The notes beneath the pieces were generated by a model. It was not told the origin of the DNA and searched no databases. It was given only the letters and a program-made list of their open reading frames with translations. The position numbers and the translations under genes were made by a program. 13,303 bases of DNA from CAVQGZ01 sp964400785 (GTDB lineage Bacteria; Actinomycetota; Actinomycetes; Jiangellales; Jiangellaceae). Positions 1-7,158 of this stretch are shown here, one piece after another (within the stretch, counting starts at the first letter, position 1; each line of letters begins with the position of its first letter). Where the stretch lies: positions 1 through 13,303 of the forward strand of contig CAYNWB010000055.1 in assembly GCA_964400785.1 (NCBI GenBank), in the 5' to 3' direction.

Positions 1-1
1 C

Positions 2-238
2 ACGCAGAGCTTCGGCGCGAGGGTCGCACTGATCGAGGCCGCCGCGGAGCGCACCGCGGACGGTGGGTTGCCCTACGGCGGGCCGCAGGGCGCGATCGTG
101 GCTGCGGCCTACCGCTATGACCTGTCCGCGGCGACCGGTGCAACGGCGCAGAACACGGGGCAGCTCGTGGCGGGCCTCATCGTCGGTGGTGCAGCGGCTG
201 CCGGGGCAACGGTGCTCGCTCGCCGCAAGACCGCCTAG
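2..238 (+). CDS. C-terminal end of a membrane-anchored heptad-repeat-type protein (partial)
   Basis: This is an open frame entering from the left edge; the last 78 codons are visible and end in TAG at 236-238. The visible part has an Ala-rich stretch, the motif LPYGGPQGA, then AAAYRYDL, and finally a hydrophobic helix (LVAGLIVGGAAAAGATVLA) followed by the basic tail RRKTA, as expected for a C-terminal membrane anchor. The same order (LPYGAPQGA, AAYRL, membrane helix, basic residues) ends the large protein at 3424-5904, so the two are paralogues by direct comparison. By analogy the missing N-terminal part should carry xxxLxxG heptad repeats and an N-terminal membrane helix, and an MMPL gene may lie further upstream; both are inference. 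The function is unknown. It cannot be decided here whether the full gene is intact. Confidence 0.8.
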   Translation, partial: TQSFGARVALIEAAAERTADGGLPYGGPQGAIVAAAYRYDLSAATGATAQNTGQLVAGLIVGGAAAAGATVLARRKTA

Positions 239-244
239 TCGGTG

Positions 245-422
245 TGATCACGGGAGGATTTCTGGGGCTGAGCCTTGATCATCGGAACCCTGGTGGGGTT
301 GTGGTGATGATCAGAGCCTGTCTGGTGGGGTGATAGCCCCAGAAATCGTCCGGTGATGAGCGCTGCAACCCCAGCAGGCGTCCGGTGATCATCGCTGAGC
401 CCCACCGATCGTCCTGTGATCG
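245..422. repeat. Symmetric ladder of six ~26-bp units, three direct and three inverted
   Basis: Six related units begin with TGATCA-like bases and end in TGGGG(C/T)T. Three are on the plus strand (245-270, 276-301, 308-333) and three are inverted (335-359, 366-391, 397-422). Their outer ends are spaced 31, 32, then 32, 31 bases, and all three pairs share the centre 333.5, so the block is one long imperfect palindrome. The pairs co-vary: the middle pair is GGGGTTG with CAACCCC, the outer pair GGGGCT with AGCCCC. Sequence identity is also high between first unit and fourth unit (both contain GATTTCTGGGGCT or its complement), which suggests repeated duplication and inversion. It fills most of the 239-553 gap. 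It could be a structured RNA, a mobile intergenic repeat, or a protein-binding array; nothing here decides. Confidence 0.75.
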
Positions 423-434
423 GTGGGGCTCAGC
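394..434. terminator. Perfect 17-bp hairpin, possible terminator
   Basis: The arms at 394-410 (GCTGAGCCCCACCGATC) and 418-434 (GATCGGTGGGGCTCAGC) are exactly complementary around the 7-base loop GTCCTGT. The left arm is part of the last unit of the repeat ladder, and the right arm lies just outside it. No T-run follows. Actinobacterial terminators often lack one, so this could end transcription from the upstream gene. It lies 155 bases after that gene's stop, and it could equally be a DNA-level palindrome bound by a protein. Confidence 0.45.
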
Positions 435-466
435 CCACAACCACCGGCTGGCGGCCGATTCACGGG

Positions 467-502
467 ACGTCCGGCCACCTGCGCTCGGGGGTGGCCGGAC
501 GT
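467..502. promoter_or_regulatory. 13-bp perfect inverted repeat upstream of the MMPL gene, candidate operator
   Basis: ACGTCCGGCCACC (467-479) and GGTGGCCGGACGT (490-502) are exact complements separated by 10 bases. The right arm runs directly into TAGCCT (502-507), which fits the actinobacterial -10 pattern TANNNT; no convincing -35 is seen. If that -10 is used, transcription would start about 40 bases before the GTG start of the transporter gene, and a protein on the repeat would block the promoter. MMPL genes are often controlled by TetR-type repressors, but no regulator gene is in view. The operator role is inference; the inverted repeat is exact. Confidence 0.45.
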
Positions 503-553
503 AGCCTTGGCGTAGGCGGGCCCTCACCCGACAGGCTGCGCCGAAAGGGCACG

Positions 554-3427
554 GTGAACCTCACCCGCGGGCTGTACTTCGTGGCTCGCTGGTGCGTGGG
601 CCACGCCTGGCTCGTCGTCGTGCTGTGGCTGGTCTTTCTCGGCGGCGTGAACGTGCTCGACCGTCAGCTGCCGCCCCCGGCGCAAGAGGCGTTCGTGCTC
701 GAGGGCACCGACAGCGCCCAGTCGCAGACCCTGCTCAACCGGGCGTTCCCCGGGTCGGCTGCGCAGCCGGCGCCCCTCGTCGTGCACAGGCCGGACGGGC
801 TGACCGACCCGTCGTCGCAAGCCCTGCTCGCCGAGATGGCCGACGCCGTCGCCGACGTGCCCGATGTCAACGACGTACGCACCCCGTCCGACGACGCCGA
901 GCTGCTGTCGCCGGACGGCACGACGGCGCTGCTCATGGTCACTGTCGACGAGCGCCTCGGGGGTGCGGTCGCCACGGCCGAGGGCATCCAGCAGGCGGCC
1001 GAGCAGGTCGCCGCCACCGCGCAGCCGGCCGACGTCGAGGTGGCCCTCGGCGGCTACCTCGGCAACATCATCTCCCAGACCGACACGCGCCGTAGCGAGG
1101 CGATCGGGCTGGCCATCGCCGCTGTTGTCCTGTTCGTCACGCTGCGTCGCGGGTGGCCAGTGCTCATCCCCTTCGTCACCGCCATCGCCGCGGTCGGCTC
1201 GGGCCTGGCGCTCGTGGGGCTGCTCGAGCGCATCACGTTCATCCCGGACGAGGCGACCATTCTCGGCACGATGCTGGGCCTGGGCGTCGGCATCGACTAC
1301 GCGCTCTTTCTGGTCACCAAGCACCGGGTGCTGATGCAGCGCGGCTTCGACGTCACCGACTCGGCCAGCCGCACCGCCGGAACCGCCGGCGCCGGCATGG
1401 TGTTCGCCGGCGGCACGCTGATCGCCGCGGTCTCCGGACTCGTCCTCACCGGCATCTCGTTCCTGGCGTGGCTGGGCTTCGCCGCCGCGGTGATCGTGGC
1501 GATCGCCGTCGCCGCAGCGCTGACGCTGGTGCCGGCGTTGTTCGGCCTCATGGGCGAGCGCGTGCTGCCGCGTCAGCGCGTCGCGCACCGGTTCACCGAC
1601 GCCGACCTCGACCGCGGCACCTGGGCGCGCATCGCCAACGCCGTGACTCGGCGGCCGTGGACGTCGTCGGTGCTGGCCACCGTCGTGCTGCTCGCGCTGG
1701 CCGCGCCGATGCTGTCGATGCAGTTCGGGCAGACCGACGGCCGGTCGTTCCCGGCAGAGAGCCCTGCCTACCGATCGACCGTGCTGCTCGAGGACGCCTT
1801 CGGCGCCGGACGCAACGGGGCCCTCGTCATTGCTGCCCAGCTCTACACGCCGGCCACGCTGCCCGACGACCCCGGCCCGTCAGACACGTCCGAGTCAGCC
1901 CGCGACCCGAGGGCCGACGACCCGCGCCTGGTCGCGGTCACGGCTGCCGTCGCAGCGACCCCGGGGGTCACCGAGGTGTCCCCGCCGGTGGTGAGCACCG
2001 ACGGGGGCGTGGCGGTCTGGCAGGTCGTCCCGTCGACCGGACCGGCCGACCCGGCCACCGAACAGCTCGTCGACCGCCTGCGCACGCAGGTGCTGCCCGA
2101 GGTGACCGCGGGTCGGGCCATGGACGCCTCGGTGGGCGGCCTCACGGCCGCACGCTCCGACCTGAGCGAGAGGGTCGCCGAGCGACTCGTGCCGTTCATC
2201 GTCGGCGTCGTCACGCTGTCGTTCCTGCTGATCATGGTGGCCTACCGGTCGCTGGTGATCCCGCTCAAGGCGGCGGCGATGAACCTGCTGTCGATCGCGG
2301 CGGCCTACGGCGTCGTCGTCATGGTGTTCCAGTACGGATGGGGCGCCGGGCTCATCGGGCTCGACGGTCCGGTGCCGATCGAGTCGTTCGTGCCGATGAT
2401 GATGTTCGCGGTGCTGTTCGGCCTGTCGATGGACTACGAGGTCTTTCTTCTCACCTCGTTCCGGGAGCACTGGGAACGCACCGGCGACGTGGCCGTGGCG
2501 GTGCGTCGGGCCCTGGCCGACACCGGCCAGGTGATCACGTCGGCCGCGCTCATCATGGTCGGGGTGTTCGCCTCGTTCATCCTGGCCGACCAGACGATCG
2601 CGAAGATGTTCGGGGTCGGGCTGGCCACGGCGGTGGCCATCGACGCCTCGCTGGTGCGCTGCGTGCTCGTGCCGTCGATCATGGTGCTCGCGGCGAAGCG
2701 CACGTTCTGGCTGCCTCGGTGGCTCGACCGGCTGATGCCGCAGCTCAACGTCGAGGGCGACCCGTCCGCCTTGGAGTCGATCCACCGACCGCCGGCCGAG
2801 CCCCCTACCGACCCGATGAAGGCGTCGGTCGCTGTTGCCGCGGTACTCGTCGGCGTAGGTGTGGGATGGTTCGTCGGCACCCGGACTCTTGCTGTGGACG
2901 ACTCTGCGCCGTTCCTGGACATCTCCGTCGCGGTCGCTGCTGTCGCGGGTGGTGTGACGGCGTGGCTGCCCCGAGGACTGCCCGGTGCCGGACGAGGCGT
3001 CACCGCCCGGCTGCTCGCCCTGCTGGCCGGCGTCGTGCTGACCGCGCTCGTCTACAGCATCGGACAGTCGTTGGTTCCACCCGCCGATGCGCCAGTCGGA
3101 CAGCTGGCCGGCCTGGCGTTGTTGGCGTGCGTTGTCGTAGCGGTGCTGCCCGGGGTGCGGCGCTACGGCGCCCCGCTGGTTCTCGGGGGCATCGCGATGG
3201 CGGTAGCGGTGGGGGTTGCCGGTGCTGCCGCCGACCCGGCCGGGTTGATGGCAGCGGCCATGCTGCCGGCCGCCGTGGCCGTGGTCGCTGCCCACTTCGC
3301 CAACGGCGTTCTCTCACCACCTCCGCGGCCGGCACGCACCTCGCCGGCGAGCGAGGTGTCCTCAGACGAGCACCCGGCGGACGACCACGTGGGCTCCACG
3401 GCTGAGACCGAGCTGGTCGGGCGATGA
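554..3427 (+). CDS. MMPL-family (RND-like) transporter with a six-helix C-terminal extension
   Basis: This is a 957-residue inner-membrane transporter of the MMPL/RND superfamily; members export lipids or other hydrophobic molecules using the proton gradient. The N-terminal helix (about 15-35) is followed by an external domain and a first bundle with GVGIDYALFLV (Asp248-Tyr249). A second external domain and a second bundle follow, with GLSMDYEVFLL (Asp627-Tyr628). These Asp-Tyr pairs match the proton-relay pairs of mycobacterial MmpL3. After about residue 757 there are six further hydrophobic segments, then a hydrophilic tail; this part is not usual in the family. The GTG start at 554 is chosen because AAAGGG (544-549) lies four bases upstream and because the residues match family N-termini; the frame is open further upstream to 416. 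The stop overlaps the next gene by ATGA, so the two are surely co-transcribed. The substrate is unknown. Confidence 0.93.
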   Translation: MNLTRGLYFVARWCVGHAWLVVVLWLVFLGGVNVLDRQLPPPAQEAFVLEGTDSAQSQTLLNRAFPGSAAQPAPLVVHRPDGLTDPSSQALLAEMADAVADVPDVNDVRTPSDDAELLSPDGTTALLMVTVDERLGGAVATAEGIQQAAEQVAATAQPADVEVALGGYLGNIISQTDTRRSEAIGLAIAAVVLFVTLRRGWPVLIPFVTAIAAVGSGLALVGLLERITFIPDEATILGTMLGLGVGIDYALFLVTKHRVLMQRGFDVTDSASRTAGTAGAGMVFAGGTLIAAVSGLVLTGISFLAWLGFAAAVIVAIAVAAALTLVPALFGLMGERVLPRQRVAHRFTDADLDRGTWARIANAVTRRPWTSSVLATVVLLALAAPMLSMQFGQTDGRSFPAESPAYRSTVLLEDAFGAGRNGALVIAAQLYTPATLPDDPGPSDTSESARDPRADDPRLVAVTAAVAATPGVTEVSPPVVSTDGGVAVWQVVPSTGPADPATEQLVDRLRTQVLPEVTAGRAMDASVGGLTAARSDLSERVAERLVPFIVGVVTLSFLLIMVAYRSLVIPLKAAAMNLLSIAAAYGVVVMVFQYGWGAGLIGLDGPVPIESFVPMMMFAVLFGLSMDYEVFLLTSFREHWERTGDVAVAVRRALADTGQVITSAALIMVGVFASFILADQTIAKMFGVGLATAVAIDASLVRCVLVPSIMVLAAKRTFWLPRWLDRLMPQLNVEGDPSALESIHRPPAEPPTDPMKASVAVAAVLVGVGVGWFVGTRTLAVDDSAPFLDISVAVAAVAGGVTAWLPRGLPGAGRGVTARLLALLAGVVLTALVYSIGQSLVPPADAPVGQLAGLALLACVVVAVLPGVRRYGAPLVLGGIAMAVAVGVAGAAADPAGLMAAAMLPAAVAVVAAHFANGVLSPPPRPARTSPASEVSSDEHPADDHVGSTAETELVGR

Positions 3428-5904
3428 GTGGCGCCGCGCCTGCAACCGCTCGTCGCCGGTGGTCGATGCCGGTGGCGGGCATCGCCGCTGCCCTCGCCCT
3501 CGTGCTGGCAGGGGCGTGGGTCGTCATGGCTCCCGGCCCCGATCCACAGGTCGCCACCGACGGCCCCGCCTTGGCGAACGACGAGCTCGTGCTCGCCACG
3601 CTCGAGCCCAACGGCCTGCCGACCGACGCCGTGCTCGTCAGCACCCTCACCGCCCGCGACAGGCAGCCGGGCGTGGTCGACGACCCGGCGAGCACGGTCA
3701 ACGTCGCGTTCGTGAACCGACGGGGATCGCCCGACACGGGCGACGGTGTCGTGCTGGTCGAGATCGGCGGACCCGGCACGACCACCGCGGTCACCGAGGC
3801 CACCTTCGACAAGCCGCTGCCGGTCGCCCTGCACGCCGAGTACTCGCTGGACGGGCAGGTGGTCGCACCCGGCGACGTGCTCGGCGCCACTGGCGACCTG
3901 ACCATCCGCTACACCGTCACGAACACGACCGCCGAGCAGACGACCGTGCGGTACGAGGACGGCGACGGGGTCGCCCAGCAGCAGCAGGTGCCGGTGTTCG
4001 TGCCCTTCGCCGGGTCGTTGGACGTGCTGCTGCCACCCAGCCTCGAGGTGGTCGACGACGGTGGCGCCCTCCGCACGACCGACCCGCGTGGGCGCACGCT
4101 GCTGCGCTACCCGCTGCTGCTCGCCCCGCCCCTGGGGTCGTTCCAGGCCGAGGCAGTGCTGCAGCTGCGCACCTCGGACGGGGCGACACCGTTGGCCACC
4201 CTCGAGGTGGCGCCGCAGACCAGCCAGGACGACCCGGCCACGGGGTTCTCGTCCTCGGCGCTCACCGGTGCCGTCGAGGGCAACGCCGAGCTGGCGGACG
4301 GCCTCGGTGAGCTGGGGGAGCAGGCCGGCCTTCTCGGGGACGGCGCGCAGGCGCTCGCGGACGGCGGCGAGCAGCTGGCGTCCGGTTCCGCCGTGCTGGC
4401 CGACCAGGTGGGCGGAGCCCTGCTCAGCGGTTCTCGCGCGCTCGACGAGGGTGCGGCGGCGCTCGCAGCCGGCACCGACGACGTGGTGTCAGGGCTGGTG
4501 GCCGCAGGTTCGGGTGCCGACGAGGTGGCTGCCGGCCTGGCCGGCCTGACCGCCGGGCTCGGCGAGCTGTCGGCGGGGCTTGCCGCGCTCGCCGGCCCGG
4601 ACGGCCTGGCGCAGGCGGCGGGCTCCGCGGGTCTGCTCGCCGACGCGGGCGGGCAGATCGCTGACGGGGTCGGGACGGCCGGGGATGGTCCGTGGCCCCC
4701 ACCGGGTCTGCTGCCCGACCTGCCCGAGCTCGACCCGGGCGCGTTGCCGCCCGACCTGACCCCGCAGGACGCGGTGGCCTGGGTTCAGTCGCAGATCCCC
4801 GACCTGACGAGTCTGGACGACCTCGGCGCGGACGTACCGCCCCCCACCCTTGTGCAGGCGGTGCGCCTGCTGCAGCAGGCGTCCGACCTGCTGGTGCGGG
4901 TGTCGGGTGCGCTGGTGGCCTCCGCCGAGCAGCAGGGCCTCGCCCTCGCCGACGCCGCCGCGTCGTCGGCCGCCGCGGCGAAGGGTGCGACAGCCCTGGC
5001 GGCGCAGGTCTGCGGCCCCTCGCCGAGCCTCACCCCCGAGCAGTGCGAGCAGCTGTCGGGCATCGCGGACGACGCAACGGCCGCGACCGAGTCGACCGCT
5101 GTGGCGGCCGGGTACGCGGTGAAGCAGAAGGCCCTGGCGGCCGCGCTGGCCGCCGGTCTCACCGGCCTGGAGCGTGCACTGGGGCTCGTCGAGCAGTCGG
5201 TGCTCGACCTCTCGGTGGCCCTGCGCAGCGGCGACCCGTCCGCGCCGGGGCTCGTGGAGGGGCTGGCGTTGCTCGAGTCGGGCCTCGAGGACGCCGTCTC
5301 GGCGACGGCGCTGCTGGCATCGGGTGCAGCGGAGGCATCAGAGGGCAGCCAGGCCCTCACGGGTGGGGCCGAGGGGCTGGCGTCCGGGCTGGGGGATGCC
5401 GCCGCAGGGGCCGGGGCACTGGCCCAGGGAGCGGACGCCCTGGCAGCGGGAACCCGGGCGCAGACCGAGGGCGTCAGCGGTCTGGCTGCCGCGACCGACG
5501 CCCTGGCCGACGGCGTGCGCACCGCGTCCGGTGCGTCGGCCGAGGTGGCTGCAGGGGTGCTGGCCCTGCGCAGCGAGGGCATCGACGAGGTCGAGGACGC
5601 GGTGCGGGCAGCGATCGAGGAGCCCGCACTGGCCGCTGCCTGGCTCGCCGCGACCGACGCCCGAGCAGCCGACGCGCTGCCCTACGGCGCCCCGCAGGGG
5701 GCGGTCGGGCACGCTGCCTATCGCCTCACCATGCCGGCGACCGCGCAGGGCGGGACGCCGGCGTGGCAGTGGGGTCTGCTCGGCATCGCGCTGGTCGCGG
5801 GTGCCGGCGTGCTCGTGCAGCGCCGCCTCAGCGAGCCGCCGGCCGGGCACGACTTCGGCGACGCACCTCGCCCAGACTCAGCAGCACCAACGTCAGCGCC
5901 GTGA
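3424..5904 (+). CDS. Large membrane-anchored xxxLxxG heptad-repeat protein, partner of the MMPL transporter
   Basis: This 826-residue protein has a basic start (ARRR), an N-terminal membrane helix (about 15-36), and a beta-rich external region (to about 285) with phrases such as VNVAFVNRRG and LTIRYTVTNTT. Two long Ala/Gly-rich blocks (about 289-418 and 620-732) follow the xxxLxxG pattern, for example ELADGLGELGEQ. Between them lies a Pro-rich segment (about 420-475) and two cysteines (Cys530, Cys541). LPYGAPQGA (752-760) and a C-terminal helix (about 781-800) end it. This layout resembles YhgE/Pip-type proteins: anchored at both ends, with a long extended exterior. ATG overlaps the transporter's TGA (ATGA) and no strong ribosome site is visible, so translation is probably coupled. 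I infer a periplasm- or wall-spanning accessory to the transporter. It is a paralogue of the fragment at the left edge. The biochemical function is not known. Confidence 0.88.
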   Translation: MSGAAPATARRRWSMPVAGIAAALALVLAGAWVVMAPGPDPQVATDGPALANDELVLATLEPNGLPTDAVLVSTLTARDRQPGVVDDPASTVNVAFVNRRGSPDTGDGVVLVEIGGPGTTTAVTEATFDKPLPVALHAEYSLDGQVVAPGDVLGATGDLTIRYTVTNTTAEQTTVRYEDGDGVAQQQQVPVFVPFAGSLDVLLPPSLEVVDDGGALRTTDPRGRTLLRYPLLLAPPLGSFQAEAVLQLRTSDGATPLATLEVAPQTSQDDPATGFSSSALTGAVEGNAELADGLGELGEQAGLLGDGAQALADGGEQLASGSAVLADQVGGALLSGSRALDEGAAALAAGTDDVVSGLVAAGSGADEVAAGLAGLTAGLGELSAGLAALAGPDGLAQAAGSAGLLADAGGQIADGVGTAGDGPWPPPGLLPDLPELDPGALPPDLTPQDAVAWVQSQIPDLTSLDDLGADVPPPTLVQAVRLLQQASDLLVRVSGALVASAEQQGLALADAAASSAAAAKGATALAAQVCGPSPSLTPEQCEQLSGIADDATAATESTAVAAGYAVKQKALAAALAAGLTGLERALGLVEQSVLDLSVALRSGDPSAPGLVEGLALLESGLEDAVSATALLASGAAEASEGSQALTGGAEGLASGLGDAAAGAGALAQGADALAAGTRAQTEGVSGLAAATDALADGVRTASGASAEVAAGVLALRSEGIDEVEDAVRAAIEEPALAAAWLAATDARAADALPYGAPQGAVGHAAYRLTMPATAQGGTPAWQWGLLGIALVAGAGVLVQRRLSEPPAGHDFGDAPRPDSAAPTSAP

Positions 5905-6919
5905 GGGGCACGACGAAGCCGAGCATGACTGCGCTGTAGCGGGGCAGCAGGTCGTGCTCGGCCGAGGCGAGCAGCAGGTAGCCGGTGTAGGCGACGTAGT
6001 AGGCCAGAAACAGGCCGCCCTCCCAGCGCGCCACTGCCGCACCCGTGAAGACGATGGGCAGCAGGGCGATGGCCACCGCGACCATGAAGGGGATGTCGAA
6101 CCCGATGGCGGCCTCGTCGACGGGCACCCCGCCGGGGCTGATCACCGCGCTCAGTCCCAGCACCGACCCGATGTTGAAGATGTTGCTGCCGACGACGTTG
6201 CCCACGGCGAGGTCGCGCTGACCGCGGCGTACGGCGATCACCGACGTGGCGAGCTCGGGCAGCGACGTGCCGATCGCCACGACGGTGAGACCGATCACCA
6301 GGTCGCTGATGCCCAGGGCGCCGGCGATCGAGGTCGCGGCGTCCACCAGCCACCCGGCACCCAGGACGAGCATGCCCACCCCGACCGCGACCAGCACGGC
6401 GTCGAGCCACACCGGGCGCGTCGCGTCACCGTCGGGGGCCTCGTCGTGCTGCGTGCCGGCGGCGTTCGAGCGCCGCGAGGCGAGGATCGCCCGCACCACG
6501 TACACCGCGAGTGCCCCGAGCAGCAGCGCCCCGTCCAGCGTCGAGATGGTGCCGTCCAGGGAGAGCAGCAGAAAGGCGACCGACATCGCGATCATCACCG
6601 GCACGTCGAGCCGCACGACGCGCGAGCGCACCACCAGTGGCGTGACCAGCGCCGACAGCCCCAGCACGAGCAGGACGTTGGCGATGTTGCTGCCCACGAC
6701 GTTGCCGACGGCCAGCCCCGGTGCCCCCGACACGGCCGCGTCCAGGGTCACGGCCAGCTCGGGGGCCGAGGTCGCGAACGACACGACGGTCAGGCCGACG
6801 ACGAGGGGGGACAGCCCCACGGCGCGGGCCAACCCGGAGGCTCCGCGCACCAGCAGCTCGCCGCCGCCGACGAGCAGCACGAACCCTCCGAGCAGCAGCA
6901 GCACGTCGACGAGCGTCAT
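5828..6919 (-). CDS. Calcium/sodium antiporter (CaCA superfamily, YrbG type)
   Basis: This 363-residue inner-membrane cation exchanger carries the two inverted alpha-repeats that form the ion site. The first has FATSAPEL (48-55) and GNVVGSNIAN (72-81); the second has IGTSLPEL (216-223) and GNVVGSNIFN (240-249). The two conserved Glu and the Asn pairs are all present, so it should be active. A short acidic loop (about 148-170) joins the two five-helix halves. ATG at 6919 is chosen because it gives the usual family N-terminus; an in-frame TTG at 6928 preceded by GGGGCGGA would add three residues and is possible. The 3' end overlaps the convergent heptad-repeat gene by 77 bases. It is divergent from rpsA. 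YrbG relatives exchange Ca or K for Na or H; the ion used here is not predictable. Confidence 0.92.
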   Translation of the reverse strand: MTLVDVLLLLGGFVLLVGGGELLVRGASGLARAVGLSPLVVGLTVVSFATSAPELAVTLDAAVSGAPGLAVGNVVGSNIANVLLVLGLSALVTPLVVRSRVVRLDVPVMIAMSVAFLLLSLDGTISTLDGALLLGALAVYVVRAILASRRSNAAGTQHDEAPDGDATRPVWLDAVLVAVGVGMLVLGAGWLVDAATSIAGALGISDLVIGLTVVAIGTSLPELATSVIAVRRGQRDLAVGNVVGSNIFNIGSVLGLSAVISPGGVPVDEAAIGFDIPFMVAVAIALLPIVFTGAAVARWEGGLFLAYYVAYTGYLLLASAEHDLLPRYSAVMLGFVVPLTALTLVLLSLGEVRRRSRARPAAR

Positions 6920-6955
6920 GGGGCGCAACGCTATCCGCCCCGACGCGGGCCTCGA

Positions 6956-6985
6956 TTGACCCTGCTACCTGCGCTCGCGTACTCT
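6956..6985 (+). promoter_or_regulatory. Housekeeping-type promoter of rpsA
   Basis: TTGACC (6956-6961) and TACTCT (6980-6985) are separated by 18 bases, a good match to the primary sigma factor pattern. It points to rpsA and predicts a transcript start near 6992. This is the only strong promoter pair I see between the divergent antiporter and rpsA starts. Confidence 0.65.
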
Positions 6986-6991
6986 CGTGGG

Positions 6992-7158
6992 CGCGTGTGG
7001 GCATGCGCTGGTCTCAGACGGAGCAGGCTCGCGCTCGTTCTTGTCGCATCCCGGTCGTCGGCGGCTCTCGTCGGCACCGCCCGGGTCCTCGGCACAAACG
7101 ACACCCGGCCCGCGCGCGCACCGACAACGAGTCCCCAGTCCCCGGAGCCCCACACCAC
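6992..7158 (+). promoter_or_regulatory. Long 5' leader of rpsA
   Basis: About 165 bases separate the predicted start of transcription from the rpsA ATG. The only small stem seen is CCGGGT (7081-7086) with ACCCGG (7103-7108). GGAG (7144-7147) is a poorly spaced ribosome site, 11 bases before ATG. In E. coli, S1 represses its own translation through a structured leader with a weak Shine-Dalgarno; a similar loop here is inference only. Confidence 0.35.

Noticed and set aside
279..527. 82-residue minus-strand open frame over the repeat ladder
   Set aside because: The frame is made of the repeat units and has no ribosome site or family resemblance.
416..553. In-frame upstream extension of the MMPL gene beginning at 416
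   Set aside because: It would place 46 hydrophilic residues over the hairpin and the inverted repeat. The GTG at 554 has AAAGGG at proper spacing and gives the expected N-terminus.
1895..3295. 466-residue minus-strand open frame opposite the MMPL gene
   Set aside because: It is rich in His, Arg and Gln and has no recognisable motif. It is a mirror frame of GC-rich coding sequence, as is the similar frame at 524-1588.
6721..7158. Long in-frame upstream extension of rpsA, including an ATG near 7000
   Set aside because: The residues are Arg/Pro-rich and unlike S1. Known RpsA proteins start close to the ATG at 7159, and a promoter lies inside the extension.
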